A DNA stretch of 64,000 nucleotides from an uncultured Victivallis sp. (GCA_944389935.1 CALXOE010000001.1:62001-126000); one strand, 5' to 3'; positions 8,422 through 17,520 are shown, counted from the stretch's first letter. Numbers and translations are program-made. Notes: generated by a model not told the origin, from the sequence alone.

Positions 8422-9441
8422 TCAGAATTGTTCGAGGAACCGGACGTCGTTCTCGTACAGATAACGCAGATCCGGAATCCGGTAGCGCAGCATCGCGAGC
8501 CGCTCGATGCCCAGCCCGAACGCGTATCCCGTCCAGATTTCGGGATCGTACCCGACGTTTTTCAGCACTGCGGGGTCAACCATACCCGCCCCGGCGATCT
8601 CGATCCAGCCTGAATGCTTGCAGACCGGACACCCCTTGCCGCCGCACATGATGCAGGAGAAATCGTACTCGACCGACGGTTCCGTGAACGGGAAGAAGTG
8701 CGGCCGCAGCCGGATCTTCACTTTCGGCCCGAACATCTCGGTCGCAAACATGCGCAGCACGCTCTTCAGATCCGCCATCGAGACCCCCTTGTCGATATAG
8801 AGTCCCTCGATCTGGTGGAAGTTCATGCCGTGAGTCGCATCCGGCGTATCGCGGCGGAACACCCGCCCCGGCGCAACGATGCGGACCGGCGGCTCATGCG
8901 ACTCCATCGTGCGGATCTGCACGGGACTGGTCTGCGTGCGCAGAATGCGGCCGTCCTCAAAATAAAACGTATCCTGCGGATCGCGCGACGGGTGATCCAT
9001 CGGCGTATTGAGCGCATCGAAGTTGTGGAAGATATCTTCGATCTCGGGCCCCTCCGAGACGATGAACCCCATGCGGCGGAAGATCTCCGCACACTCGTCG
9101 GCCACAATCGTGACCGGATGTTTGCGCCCGCAGTTCCAGCGCCGTCCCGGCAGCGAAAGGTCGATCGCCCCCTCGGCAGTGCCCGGAGCCGAGGCGAGAC
9201 GCGCGGTGGCCTCATCGATCAGGGCCTGAATCCTGGTTCTCCCCTCGTTGAAAGCGCGCCCGGTCTCCTTGCGCTCCTCCGGGGCGACGCTCCCCATCTC
9301 TTTCGACAGCGCCGGAAACAATCCGTTGCGTCCGAGGTAATCGATCCGAATCTGTTCGACGGCGTCTGCGGCGGAGGCGGCCGCAGCTTTCGCCGCCGCC
9401 TCTTCCAGCGCCCGGTTGATTTTCTCTATGATCGCGTTCAT
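8422..9441 (-). CDS. pheS: Phenylalanyl-tRNA synthetase alpha subunit
   Basis: Class II catalytic subunit of PheRS. Starting at ATG 9441 gives 339 residues, the normal length, with AGGAACGG as ribosome binding site; the longer frame to 9513 has no support. An N-terminal coiled coil (1-80) leads to the catalytic core with HPVTIVADECAEIFRRMGF, the motif 2 region DTPDATHGMNFHQIEGLYID, and GFGLGIERLAMLRY-like motif 3 (AFGLGIERLAMLRYRIPD). It is separated from rplT by a terminator and about 190 bp that contain a TATAGT box near 9470 without a clear -35 partner. Confidence 0.97.
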   Translation of the reverse strand: MNAIIEKINRALEEAAAKAAAASAADAVEQIRIDYLGRNGLFPALSKEMGSVAPEERKETGRAFNEGRTRIQALIDEATARLASAPGTAEGAIDLSLPGRRWNCGRKHPVTIVADECAEIFRRMGFIVSEGPEIEDIFHNFDALNTPMDHPSRDPQDTFYFEDGRILRTQTSPVQIRTMESHEPPVRIVAPGRVFRRDTPDATHGMNFHQIEGLYIDKGVSMADLKSVLRMFATEMFGPKVKIRLRPHFFPFTEPSVEYDFSCIMCGGKGCPVCKHSGWIEIAGAGMVDPAVLKNVGYDPEIWTGYAFGLGIERLAMLRYRIPDLRYLYENDVRFLEQF

Positions 9442-9628
9442 AAAATTCCGTTCCTGAACTATATCATCTGCCGCCGTCGGGGCGGCTCCATTCCCGATTC
9501 CGAATTCCGACAAACACTCCCGCCGCCGGATGACCCGAATCCGCCCTCAGGGGACGGCCTCGGTGCATCTGGCGGCGGCCGCTAAATCGCCTCAATTCAT
9601 ACAAGATCATCGATCATTCTCCGCAGAT

Positions 9629-9679
9629 AAAAGCAAAAACAGCTTGAAGCCGGTGAAAAAAGTCACCACCTTCAAGCTG
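9629..9679 (-). terminator. Rho-independent terminator after rplT
   Basis: Read on the minus strand, CAGCTTGAAG (9679-9670) pairs perfectly with CTTCAAGCTG (9649-9640), with GGTGACTTTTTTCACC forming a further inner helix, followed by TTTTTGCTTTT. The stem is 10 bp plus the inner helix. It should end or attenuate transcripts of infC-rpmI-rplT before pheS, separating ribosomal protein expression from PheRS. Confidence 0.88.
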
Positions 9680-9700
9680 CTTGAGCATGTGTTACGAGCC

Positions 9701-10051
9701 TCAGGCCTGGGTGACTTTTTCCACCAGAGCCTTGAACTCCGCGGGTTCGTTGACCGCGAGATCGGCGAGAACCTTGCGGTTCAGCTCGATGTTCGCTTTC
9801 TTGAGCCCGTTCATGAACTTGCTGTAGTTCACATCCAGCGCGCGGCAGGCGGCGTTGATGCGCACGATCCAGAGACCGCGGTACTGCTGCTTCTTCTGCT
9901 TGCGCCCCTTGTACGAATGGACGCCCGCCTTGTCGACGGCATCGTACACGGTACGGATGTTCTTGCTCGCATTCCCGTAAAAACCCTTCGCGCGCTCCAG
10001 GGTGCGCTTGCGGCGCTTGCGCGACGGCACGGCATAAGTAACTCTCGACAT
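9701..10051 (-). CDS. rplT: 50S ribosomal protein L20
   Basis: Early-assembly 23S rRNA-binding protein. The 116 residues match family length, with [20 protein letters not shown] at the N-terminus and [20 protein letters not shown] in the central globular part. In several bacteria L20 represses the infC-rpmI-rplT operon by binding its leader; the gene order here is the same and a strong hairpin lies in the infC leader, so this could hold, but no L20-site homology was shown. Confidence 0.98.
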   Translation of the reverse strand: MSRVTYAVPSRKRRKRTLERAKGFYGNASKNIRTVYDAVDKAGVHSYKGRKQKKQQYRGLWIVRINAACRALDVNYSKFMNGLKKANIELNRKVLADLAVNEPAEFKALVEKVTQA

Positions 10052-10076
10052 CTTCGTTTTCCTCCGTCGTTAAGAA

Positions 10077-10277
10077 TTAGAGACCGTACGGGAGCGCGGC
10101 CTTGATCCGGCTCATTTCGGTCGACTTCACGGCTCCGTCCTGACGGAGACGACGACGGCGCTTGGCGTTCTTGGACGACTTCAGGTGTCGGGCGCCCGCC
10201 TTGTGGTGCCGGAACTTGCCCGTTCCGGTCTGCTTGAGCCGCTTGGCGGCACATTTTCTGGTTTTGAGCTTCGGCAT
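10077..10277 (-). CDS. rpmI: 50S ribosomal protein L35
   Basis: Small basic ribosomal protein, 66 residues, beginning MPKLKTRKCAAKRLKQTGTG and continuing HHKAGARHLKSSKNAKRRR, a clear L35 match. It lies between infC and rplT as in most bacteria, 25 bp upstream of rplT and 86 bp downstream of infC. Confidence 0.98.
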   Translation of the reverse strand: MPKLKTRKCAAKRLKQTGTGKFRHHKAGARHLKSSKNAKRRRRLRQDGAVKSTEMSRIKAALPYGL

Positions 10278-10363
10278 TGTTGTTCCTACTTTCTTTGTAA
10301 GGATTGGTTTCCGTCGAGCCGGTCAATGCACCACCGGCTGCGACGACTCGTTTCCGCCCCCTC

Positions 10364-10873
10364 TTATTTCGGAGCGAAATTCACGGAAATATTCCGCCCC
10401 AGCATCTTCGGTTTCCCGTCGGCATCCGCATACGGTGCCAGCTCGGCCATCACCTGATCCATCAGCTGGAATGCCAGATCCTGATGGGCCATCTCACGGC
10501 CCCGAAGCGCCAGAGTGATCTTTAATCTACACCCTTTATCCAAAAAGTCAAGCGCATGTTTGATTTTTGTCTCATAATCGTGACTGTCGATGTTCACATG
10601 AAACTTGACTTCCTTCAGCTTCTGAGCCGCAGAATTCCGGCGCTGCGCCTTCAGATTCTTCTTCTGCTCATACTGAAGTTTGCCGAAATTCATGATGCGC
10701 ACCACCGGCGGAGTCGAACGATCCGATACCAGCACCAGATCCAACCCGGCCTCATGCGCCAGCTCCCGCGCTCTCGCCAGCGGAACCACATCCATCTGTT
10801 CGCCCTCGGGACCGATCAGACGCACCTGATCCGCAGTGAAGCTGCGATCATTGGGTTTCAACAACTTAGCAAT
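10364..10873 (-). CDS. infC: Translation initiation factor IF-3, AUU start
   Basis: Binds the 30S subunit and checks initiator tRNA and start codon. About 169 residues when read from ATT at 10873: the start is preceded by AAGGAGGG at a 7-nt spacing, whereas the first conventional codon in frame is a TTG three codons later, lying too far from that site. An AUU start is the known autoregulatory feature of infC, since IF-3 rejects such codons. The IF3-N domain (LIGPEGEQMDVVPLARA) and IF3-C domain (HVNIDSHDYETKIKHALDFL and LRGREMAHQDL) are intact. Its own promoter lies at the end of thrS. Confidence 0.96.
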   Translation of the reverse strand: MAKLLKPNDRSFTADQVRLIGPEGEQMDVVPLARARELAHEAGLDLVLVSDRSTPPVVRIMNFGKLQYEQKKNLKAQRRNSAAQKLKEVKFHVNIDSHDYETKIKHALDFLDKGCRLKITLALRGREMAHQDLAFQLMDQVMAELAPYADADGKPKMLGRNISVNFAPK

Positions 10874-10914
10874 AGCGATACCCTCCTTCCAGACGTCGGC
10901 TCTTTGCTATGTCT

Positions 10915-10939
10915 CCGCACCGGGCCCCCCCCGGCGCGG
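10915..10939 (-). promoter_or_regulatory. Strong hairpin in the infC leader
   Basis: CCGCACCGGG (10915-10924) can pair with CCCGGCGCGG-type sequence (10930-10939) to give a 10-bp stem (one G-U pair in the RNA) with a 5-nt loop. It lies about 42 nt upstream of the infC AUU start and downstream of the predicted transcription start. No U-tract follows, so a terminator is unlikely; a translational control element for the IF3-L35-L20 operon is possible. Confidence 0.55.
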
Positions 10940-10955
10940 ATTGTCGTATCCGAAT

Positions 10956-10983
10956 ACAATACTTCAAACGATCTTATTTTCAA
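10956..10983 (-). promoter_or_regulatory. Predicted infC promoter
   Basis: On the minus strand TTGAAA (10983-10978), 16 bp, TATTGT (10961-10956). The -35 overlaps the last codons of thrS, so infC-rpmI-rplT can be transcribed apart from thrS, as in enterobacteria. Confidence 0.6.
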
Positions 10984-12694
10984 CCTCGTAACGCATTTTT
11001 TCCGCAAGTTGTTCGACGGAAAGCGTCCCGAGTTCCCCTTCCCGGCGGTTCCGCACCGCCGCCGTGCCGTCCGCGGCCTCGCGTTCGCCGACCACGAGCA
11101 GATACGGGATGCGCTCGTTGCGCGCATCCTTGATCTTCGCCCCGAGGCTCGACGCGCGCACGTCGGTTTCGACCCGGAATCCTTTCTGCCGCAGCTCGAG
11201 TTCGAGCTTCTTCGCGTAATCGAGCTGCTTCTCCGAAACCGGCAGCACCCGCGCCTGTTCCGGTGCAAGCCACAGCGGAAACGCCCCCGCATACTGCTCG
11301 ATCAGAATGCCGAAGAAACGTTCGAGCGAACCCATCAGCGCCCGGTGCACCATGAACGGACGATGCTTCTTCCCGTCCTCGCCGATGTAGGTCATGTCGA
11401 AGCGTTCCGGCAGATTGAAGTCGAACTGGATCGTCGCTGTCTGCCATTCGCGCCCGATCGCGTCTTTCACTTTCAGGTCGATCTTCGGCCCGTAGAACGC
11501 ACCGCCGCCCTCGTCGACTTCGCACTCGAGCCCGAGTTTGTCCACCGCCTTGCGCAGCGAGGTGATCGCTTTCTCCCACCGCTCCGGCTCGCCCACCGCT
11601 TTCGCCGGACGCGTCGACAGATACGGTTTGATATCCTTGAACCCGAAGCAGTTCCAGATATAGAGACTGAAACGGAGAACCTCGGCGATCTCATCCTCAA
11701 TCTGCTCCGGCGTGCAGATGATGTGCGAATCGTCCTGCGTGAATCCGCGCACACGCAGCAGCCCGTGCAGCGCTCCGGACTTCTCATAGCGATAGACCGT
11801 CCCGAGCTCCGCCCAGCGCAGCGGCAGCTCGCGGTACGAACGCAGACGCGACTGATAGATCTCAATGTGGAACGGGCAGTTCATCGGCTTGACGTAGTAA
11901 TCCTTCTCGTCGATCTTCATCGCCGAATACATGCTGTCCCGGTAGAAATCAAGGTGTCCGCTCGTCTCCCAGAGCACACTCTGCCCGATGTGCGGCGTGT
12001 AGAGCAGCTGATAGCCGTTCTTGTAGTGTTCCTCTTTCCAGAAAGTCTCGAATGTGTGACGGATAAACGCCCCTTTCGGATGCCAGAGCACAAGACCCGG
12101 ACCGACGTTCTCGGAGAAGCTGAAGAGATCAAGCTCCTGCCCGAGTTTGCGGTGGTCGCGCTTCGCGGCCTCCTCCTGCATGCGGATGTGCTCCTTGAGT
12201 TCCGCCTCCGTCGCGAACGCGGTCCCGTAAATGCGCTGCAGCATCTTGTTCTTCTCGTCGCCGCGGAAGTAGCTGCCCGCAATCGACAGCAGCTTCACCG
12301 CGCCGATGTCGCCGGTATTCGAGACGTGCGGTCCCCGGCAGAGATCGACGAAGTCGCCCGTCCGGTAAAAGCCGATCTTCTCCCCCTCGGGAATGTCAGC
12401 AAGACGTTCGAGCTTGTAGGGCTGTCCCGCCTCCGAGAGCATCTTCTGCGCCTCCTCGCGGGAGAGCTCGAAATGCTCAAACGGCAGCTTGCGGCCGATC
12501 AGCTTCTTCATCTGCTTTTCGATCTCTTTCAAGTCCTCGTTCACGAGGCGGTGCTCCATGTCGAAATCGTAGTAAAAACCGTTTTCAGTGGCCGGACCGA
12601 TGTCGAATTTCGCATCGGGATACAGCTTCTGCACCGCCGCAGCCATCACATGAGCCGCGCTGTGGCGGATTGTCTCCAGAGGATAATCACTCAT
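10964..12694 (-). CDS. thrS: Threonyl-tRNA synthetase, lacking TGS domain
   Basis: Class II synthetase that charges tRNA-Thr. The 576 residues begin directly with the editing (SAD) domain (ETIRHSAAHVMAAAVQKL), so the ~60-residue N-terminal TGS domain of E. coli ThrRS is absent; an in-frame TAA lies ten codons upstream of ATG 12694, so no longer start exists. Catalytic landmarks include DFVDLCRGPHVSNTG, KPMNCPFHIEIYQSRLRSYR, LLRVRGFTQDDSHI and the C-terminal anticodon-binding domain from about residue 475. It heads the translation run. Confidence 0.97.
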   Translation of the reverse strand: MSDYPLETIRHSAAHVMAAAVQKLYPDAKFDIGPATENGFYYDFDMEHRLVNEDLKEIEKQMKKLIGRKLPFEHFELSREEAQKMLSEAGQPYKLERLADIPEGEKIGFYRTGDFVDLCRGPHVSNTGDIGAVKLLSIAGSYFRGDEKNKMLQRIYGTAFATEAELKEHIRMQEEAAKRDHRKLGQELDLFSFSENVGPGLVLWHPKGAFIRHTFETFWKEEHYKNGYQLLYTPHIGQSVLWETSGHLDFYRDSMYSAMKIDEKDYYVKPMNCPFHIEIYQSRLRSYRELPLRWAELGTVYRYEKSGALHGLLRVRGFTQDDSHIICTPEQIEDEIAEVLRFSLYIWNCFGFKDIKPYLSTRPAKAVGEPERWEKAITSLRKAVDKLGLECEVDEGGGAFYGPKIDLKVKDAIGREWQTATIQFDFNLPERFDMTYIGEDGKKHRPFMVHRALMGSLERFFGILIEQYAGAFPLWLAPEQARVLPVSEKQLDYAKKLELELRQKGFRVETDVRASSLGAKIKDARNERIPYLLVVGEREAADGTAAVRNRREGELGTLSVEQLAEKMRYEVENKIV

Positions 12695-12765
12695 AATCGT
12701 AAACCTTATATTCCAAATTTCTTACTGCCTGCACGAAAAAACATCAACCGCGGCCGCCGGTCACG

Positions 12766-12784
12766 CCCGCGTCGGTGACGCGGG
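12766..12784 (-). terminator. Hairpin between ahcY and thrS
   Basis: CCCGCGTC and GACGCGGG form a perfect 8-bp stem with a 3-nt loop. A run of six T on the minus strand follows only after about 25 nt and a second GC-rich palindrome (ACCGGCGGCCGCGGT), so this may be a compound terminator of the metK operon or a leader element of thrS. The remaining 147-bp gap shows no clear promoter. Confidence 0.45.
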
Positions 12785-12841
12785 GGATTCCTCTCTGGGT
12801 CAAGTTCCGATTCATCCTGTTCACCCTTTCCGGCCCGGCCT

Positions 12842-14248
12842 CTAGTAACGGTAGTTCTCCGGCTTGTAAGGGCCATCGACCGGAACGCCGATGTAGGCGG
12901 CCTGTTCCGGCGTGAGTTTCGTCAATTTCGCGCCGAGTTTTTCGAGGTGCAGCCGCGCGACTTCCTCGTCGAGTTTCTTCTCGATCAGGTAGACGCCGAC
13001 CTTCCGCCCCGCATTGCGGGCGATGTCGATCTGCGCGAGCGTCTGGTTCGTAAAACTGTTCGACATCACGAACGACGGATGCCCCGTCGCGCAGCCGAGG
13101 TTCACGAGCCGTCCCTCCGCCAGCAGATAGATGCTGTGGCCGTCCGGGAACGTGAAACGGCTGACCGGACACTCACTGCCTTTGATGACCGTCTTTTTGA
13201 TGCCGGGCCAGCTCTCGAGCCGCGCGACCTCGATCTCGTCGTCGAAGTGGCCGATGTTGCAGACGATCGCCTGATCTTTCATCTTCGCCATGTGCTCGGC
13301 CGTGATGATCCGGCAGTTGCCGGTGGTCGTGACGAAAAGATCCGCCTGCGGCAGCGCATCCTCGACCGTGCAGACCTGGAAACCGGCCATGCACGCCTGA
13401 AGCGCGCAAATGGGATCGATCTCGCTCACCAGCACGCGGGCGCGTTCGTTGTGCAGCGCCTCTGCGCACCCCTTGCCCACGTCGCCGTAGCCGCAGACCA
13501 TGACCGTCTTGCCGGAAAGCATCACGTCGAGCGCGCGCTTGATTCCGTCGGTCAGACTGTGGCGGCAGCCGTAGATGTTGTCGAATTTGCTCTTCGTGAC
13601 CGAGTCGTTCACGTTGATCGCCGGGAAGAGCAGTTCGCCTTTCGCCTGCATCTGAATAAGCCGGTGAACTCCCGTAGTGGTCTCTTCCGAAACGCCTTTC
13701 ACATTCGCGGCGACCTTGTGCCAGTGCTGCGGATCCTCCGCGAGAACGCGCTTGAGCAGCGCATTGATGATCGCAAGCTCCATCACATCGGTCGGAACGT
13801 CGAGAATCGACGGATCGTTCTCCGCCGCATACCCGCGGTGGATCAGCAGCGTCGCGTCGCCGCCGTCGTCGACGATCTGATCCGGTCCGGACCCGTCCGG
13901 CCAGGTCATCGCGCGATAGGTGCACTCCCAGTACTCCTCAAGCGTTTCGCCTTTCCATGCGAAAACCGGCACGCCGTCGGCCGCGATCGCCGCCGCCGCG
14001 TGATCCTGCGTCGAGAAGATGTTGCAGCTCGCCCAGCGGACATCCGCGCCGAGCGCCTTGAGCGTCTCGATGAGCACGGCGGTCTGAATCGTCATGTGCA
14101 GACTGCCCATGATCTTGACACCCTTGAGCGGCTGCTGCGGACCGTATTTCGCACGGGTCGCCATGAGGCCGGGCATCTCCTGCTCGGCGATTTCAATCTC
14201 TTTCCGGCCGAAGTCGGCCAGATTGATATCCTTGACCTTGTATTCCAT
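12842..14248 (-). CDS. ahcY: Adenosylhomocysteinase
   Basis: NAD+-dependent cytoplasmic enzyme that splits S-adenosylhomocysteine into homocysteine and adenosine. The 468 residues show [20 protein letters not shown]-like opening, [17 protein letters not shown], the NAD-binding [13 protein letters not shown], and the hallmark C-terminal [12 protein letters not shown]. Third gene of metK-adenosine kinase-ahcY, so both products can be handled by neighbours: adenosine by the kinase and methionine-derived SAM by metK. Confidence 0.98.
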   Translation of the reverse strand: MEYKVKDINLADFGRKEIEIAEQEMPGLMATRAKYGPQQPLKGVKIMGSLHMTIQTAVLIETLKALGADVRWASCNIFSTQDHAAAAIAADGVPVFAWKGETLEEYWECTYRAMTWPDGSGPDQIVDDGGDATLLIHRGYAAENDPSILDVPTDVMELAIINALLKRVLAEDPQHWHKVAANVKGVSEETTTGVHRLIQMQAKGELLFPAINVNDSVTKSKFDNIYGCRHSLTDGIKRALDVMLSGKTVMVCGYGDVGKGCAEALHNERARVLVSEIDPICALQACMAGFQVCTVEDALPQADLFVTTTGNCRIITAEHMAKMKDQAIVCNIGHFDDEIEVARLESWPGIKKTVIKGSECPVSRFTFPDGHSIYLLAEGRLVNLGCATGHPSFVMSNSFTNQTLAQIDIARNAGRKVGVYLIEKKLDEEVARLHLEKLGAKLTKLTPEQAAYIGVPVDGPYKPENYRY

Positions 14249-14249
14249 C

Positions 14250-15272
14250 TTATTTGGTTCCTTCCTGCATCCTGCTTCTGATATAGCTCCAGCGCTCTTC
14301 CGGAATCTCGGAGCCGACCACCTTGACCACCTCGGAGCTCACGAGCGCACCGTAGTACGCGGCCTCCGCCAGATTCCGGTCGCGGCAGAGCCCGTAGAGA
14401 AATCCCGTTGCCCAGAGGTCACCCGCGGCGGTCGTATCGACCGGATTCTCGACGAGCTGCGCCGGAATCCGCACGGTTTCGTTGCCTGACTTCACAAGCG
14501 CGCCCTTCCGGCCGAGTTTCACGGCGGCGACATCACACCAGGAGGCGAGCCGGTCGAGCTGCTCCTCAGCGGACATCTCCCCGAGCAGCGCAGCGGCCTC
14601 CTCCTCGTTCGCGAGAATCACATCGACATACTCTTTGAGGATCGACGGCAGACTCTCGCGGAAATCCCGGACCACTTCAAACGATGCGAGGTCGATTCCG
14701 ATCCGGCAGCCCGCCTCTTTCGCTTTCCGGAGCACGGTCGGCATGACCGCCGAGTAGAACATGTACCCCTCGATATAGACGAAATCATACCTCGAGTAGT
14801 CGACCGCATCGGCCTCTTCGGGACGCACAAGCAGCGAAGCCGCCAGCGCGGAGCGCATCGTGCGTTCCGCATCGGGCGTGATCATCGAAAGACACGTCCC
14901 GGTCGGCAATTCCGACGTCGCAATGAACTCCGCATCGGATCCGCCGAGTTCCCGCAGCCGGCTGCGGTAAAAATTGCCGTTTTCGTCATCGCCGAGCTTG
15001 CCGAACATCGCGACCGGAATTCCGAGGCGCGCGAGCCCGAAGATCGTATTGCCGGCCGACCCGCCCGGAACGAGCCGCGGTTCCGTCGGCAGCCGCCGCA
15101 GAACCTCCTCCTGAAACTCCGGTTCGACCATGAGCATGCCGCCCTTTTCTCCGGGGACGGTCTCAAGAAATGCCTCATCGACCGGGACGAGGACATCCAG
15201 CAGCGGCGAACCGACGCCGAGCAGCCGGAACTCCCCGCCGTTCGCGGAGTTGCGTCCGTTCAGAATTCCCAT
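14250..15272 (-). CDS. PfkB-family kinase, probable adenosine kinase
   Basis: Ribokinase-fold sugar/nucleoside kinase of 340 residues. The N-terminal PfkB signature is [15 protein letters not shown] (about 70) and the C-terminal ATP/anion-hole motif is [16 protein letters not shown] (about 280), in which the usual DTxGAGD Gly is Ala but the catalytic Asp is present. [12 protein letters not shown] precedes it. Position between metK and ahcY, with a 1-bp gap to ahcY, makes adenosine the likely substrate: it would convert the adenosine made by AhcY to AMP. Substrate assignment is inference; other PfkB substrates cannot be excluded. Confidence 0.85.
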   Translation of the reverse strand: MGILNGRNSANGGEFRLLGVGSPLLDVLVPVDEAFLETVPGEKGGMLMVEPEFQEEVLRRLPTEPRLVPGGSAGNTIFGLARLGIPVAMFGKLGDDENGNFYRSRLRELGGSDAEFIATSELPTGTCLSMITPDAERTMRSALAASLLVRPEEADAVDYSRYDFVYIEGYMFYSAVMPTVLRKAKEAGCRIGIDLASFEVVRDFRESLPSILKEYVDVILANEEEAAALLGEMSAEEQLDRLASWCDVAAVKLGRKGALVKSGNETVRIPAQLVENPVDTTAAGDLWATGFLYGLCRDRNLAEAAYYGALVSSEVVKVVGSEIPEERWSYIRSRMQEGTK

Positions 15273-15278
15273 GATGCC

Positions 15279-16475
15279 TTACTTCAGGTATTCCGCCGCG
15301 GCGGCTTTGAGTTCTTCGACCTTGTCGAGCTTTTCCCACGGGAACTGCGGACGGCCGAAGTGACCGTAGGCGGCCGTATCCGCATAACACCAGCCGTTGC
15401 CGGGATGTTTGAGTCCGAGTGTCTGAATGATCGCCGCCGGCTTCAGGCTGAACACCTTGCGGACCACTTTCTCGAGATCCTGTTCGTTCCTGAGTTTGCC
15501 GGTGCCGTAGGTGTCGACGTTGATCGAGAGCGGCTCAGCCACGCCGATGGCATAGGCAACCTGAATTTCGCACTTGTCCGCGAGTCCCGCCGCGACGATG
15601 TTCTTCGCGATGTAGCGGCACATGTAAGCGGCCGAACGGTCCACTTTTGAGGGATCCTTGCCGGAGAACGCGCCGCCGCCGTGGCTGCCGACGCCGCCGT
15701 AGGTGTCGACGATGATCTTGCGGCCGGTCAACCCGGTATCTCCATGCGGACCGCCGATCTCGAACCGACCGGTCGGATTGACATAATACACAATGTCGTC
15801 ATTCAGCAACTCGGCCGGAATAACTTTCTTCACGACCTCCCGGACCAGAGACTCCAGCCATTTAATATCCATATCCGGGGTATGCTGGTGCGAAACCACA
15901 ACCGCGGTCACCGCAACCGGCTTCCCCTGAGAATAACGGATCGAAACCTGGCTCTTCGAGTCGGGCCGCAGGTAACGGTACTCTTTCGATCCGGTATGGC
16001 GCAGCCGCGCGAGTTCCTCGACGATCTTGTGGGCATAGTAGATCGGCGCCGGCATGTAGGCGGGAGTCTCGTTCGAGGCATAGCCGAACATCATGCCCTG
16101 ATCGCCCGCGCCCTGCTCGGTGAAGAGCCCCTCACCCTCGGTCACCCCCTGCGAGATATCCGGAGACTGCTTGTGGATGCAGATCATCACCTTCGCGTCG
16201 TCGGCGCAGAAACCGACGCCATGTTCATTGTAGCCGATCTTGCGGACCGCATCGAGCGCAACTTCCTGCCAGTTGACTTTCGCTTTCGTCGTGATCTCAC
16301 CGGAGATGACGACGAGATTCGTCGTGGTCAGCGTCTCGCAGGCGACACGACTCTCGGGATCCTGCATGAGGCAGGCGTCGAGGATCGCATCGGAAATCTG
16401 GTCACACACCTTATCGGGATGCCCCTCCGAAACCGACTCGGAGGTAAAAACATGGTCGGCATGAATTTTACTCAT
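15279..16475 (-). CDS. metK: S-adenosylmethionine synthetase
   Basis: Makes SAM from ATP and methionine. The 398 residues show [20 protein letters not shown] at the N-terminus, the [12 protein letters not shown] signature near 115 and [19 protein letters not shown] near 265. Ribosome binding site CAGGAG lies 9 nt before ATG 16475. Only about 50 bp separate it from the pal terminator, with no SAM riboswitch visible; a weak promoter or read-through from pal is assumed. Confidence 0.98.
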   Translation of the reverse strand: MSKIHADHVFTSESVSEGHPDKVCDQISDAILDACLMQDPESRVACETLTTTNLVVISGEITTKAKVNWQEVALDAVRKIGYNEHGVGFCADDAKVMICIHKQSPDISQGVTEGEGLFTEQGAGDQGMMFGYASNETPAYMPAPIYYAHKIVEELARLRHTGSKEYRYLRPDSKSQVSIRYSQGKPVAVTAVVVSHQHTPDMDIKWLESLVREVVKKVIPAELLNDDIVYYVNPTGRFEIGGPHGDTGLTGRKIIVDTYGGVGSHGGGAFSGKDPSKVDRSAAYMCRYIAKNIVAAGLADKCEIQVAYAIGVAEPLSINVDTYGTGKLRNEQDLEKVVRKVFSLKPAAIIQTLGLKHPGNGWCYADTAAYGHFGRPQFPWEKLDKVEELKAAAAEYLK

Positions 16476-16527
16476 CGCTGTAAACTCCTGATATTTAAAT
16501 ATTTTCCACTTTTTATCATTCAGATGT

Positions 16528-16558
16528 AAAAAGCCCGTCCGACCGCAGACGCGGCCGG
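16528..16558 (-). terminator. Rho-independent terminator after the Pal gene
   Basis: On the minus strand CCGGCCGC (16558-16551), loop GTCT, GCGGTCGG (16546-16539) gives an 8-bp stem with one G-U pair, followed after ACGGGC by TTTTT. It separates pal from metK. Confidence 0.75.
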
Positions 16559-16619
16559 CCGAGCGAGATTTCCGGTTTTAGAAACGATCGTAAACGAACA
16601 TCATGCGGTTCGTTGTAAA

Positions 16620-17255
16620 TCAATGCTGCGGCATCCGCATCGGAACCGGAACGCCGCGCCGGTTCTGACCCCAGACCGCTTCGCCCGTCCCCTCGACCGC
16701 CGGCTTGTCCTTGCCGTAGCTGAGGGTTCTCATCCGCGTATCGGCAACGCCGCAGCCGGCGAGATAGGCGCGGATCGCATTCGCGCGGCGTTCACCGAGC
16801 GCACGGTTGTACTCTTCAGTGCCGCGCTGGTCGCAGTGGCCCTCGATCACGAGCCCGAGCGTCGGATTCGCCTGGAGATACTGGGCGATGCGGTCGAGGT
16901 TCGCCTGTTCGGAGGGTACGAGCACATCCGAGTCATAAGCGAAGTAGATGATCGGCATGTTGAGCCGGTTCCCGCTGGGATCGGCCTCGACCCAGCCGGT
17001 GCCGTCATCCGGGGAGACGGAGTTGATTCCCTCATCCGTCGCCCCGGCGGACCAGCCGGACGGACCGCTGCCGAAAGAATCGCCGGGAACGCCGCCGAGA
17101 CCGGTGTTGTTCGGACCGAAGCCCGGATCCGGATACGCCTCCTCCACCGGGGAAGTCATTTCCGCCGGGGTCTCGTTACTGAAGAGACCGCAACCAGTGG
17201 TTCCGAATCCGAGAATTGCGAGCGCAAGCGCCGAACCGAAAAAATGCTTCATCAT
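16620..17255 (-). CDS. pal: OmpA/Pal-family peptidoglycan-binding lipoprotein
   Basis: Probable Pal-like outer-membrane lipoprotein linking the envelope to peptidoglycan. The first 22 residues are a signal sequence ending in GTTGC, an acceptable lipobox with Cys22. A Gly/Pro/Ser-rich linker (about 25-95) leads to the OmpA domain with PIIYFAYDSDVLVPSE and LVIEGHCDQRGTEEYNRALG, including the Asp and Arg that contact diaminopimelate in the family, then ERRANAIRAYL. No TolB or TolQRA genes lie nearby. Predicted promoter at 17315-17343; terminator downstream. Confidence 0.9.
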   Translation of the reverse strand: MMKHFFGSALALAILGFGTTGCGLFSNETPAEMTSPVEEAYPDPGFGPNNTGLGGVPGDSFGSGPSGWSAGATDEGINSVSPDDGTGWVEADPSGNRLNMPIIYFAYDSDVLVPSEQANLDRIAQYLQANPTLGLVIEGHCDQRGTEEYNRALGERRANAIRAYLAGCGVADTRMRTLSYGKDKPAVEGTGEAVWGQNRRGVPVPMRMPQH

Positions 17256-17314
17256 AACCGTTGTTCCTCTCTGGAAATGAGTCTCCGAAAACCAATGACA
17301 ACTCGTTTTCTCTT

Positions 17315-17343
17315 AACATAGACTTGAAATACGAAATTTCCAA
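17315..17343 (-). promoter_or_regulatory. Predicted pal promoter
   Basis: On the minus strand TTGGAA (17343-17338), 17 bp, TATGTT (17320-17315). About 55 nt upstream of the pal ATG. The divergent ilvE promoter lies 100 bp away in the same A+T-rich intergenic region. Confidence 0.6.
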
Positions 17344-17445
17344 TGATTTTCCAATAAAAGCGATTTTTTTTTGAGAATTCCATTTGCGGAGCGGTGCAAC
17401 CGCAGGAAAAACCGCGCGCATTTGACGCCAAACTCGAAAAGCTGC

Positions 17446-17474
17446 TTGATATTGCAGAGCAACTCTGCTATATT
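17446..17474 (+). promoter_or_regulatory. Predicted ilvE promoter with inverted repeat in spacer
   Basis: TTGATA (17446-17451), 17 bp, TATATT (17469-17474). Inside the spacer GCAGAG (17454-17459) and CTCTGC (17463-17468) form a perfect inverted repeat with a 3-bp centre, placed where a bound repressor would block RNA polymerase. Confidence 0.7.
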
Positions 17475-17520
17475 TCCCTCTGTAACATCCTGTAAATGCA
17501 GACATGGAGGACAGCAGATC

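Noticed and set aside
10556-12778. 740-codon plus-strand open frame antisense to infC and thrS
   Set aside because: Covers two well-identified genes on the other strand; composition typical of a shadow frame.
16476-16619. SAM riboswitch upstream of metK
   Set aside because: Only the pal terminator and a short A+T-rich stretch are present; no SAM aptamer helices can be drawn.
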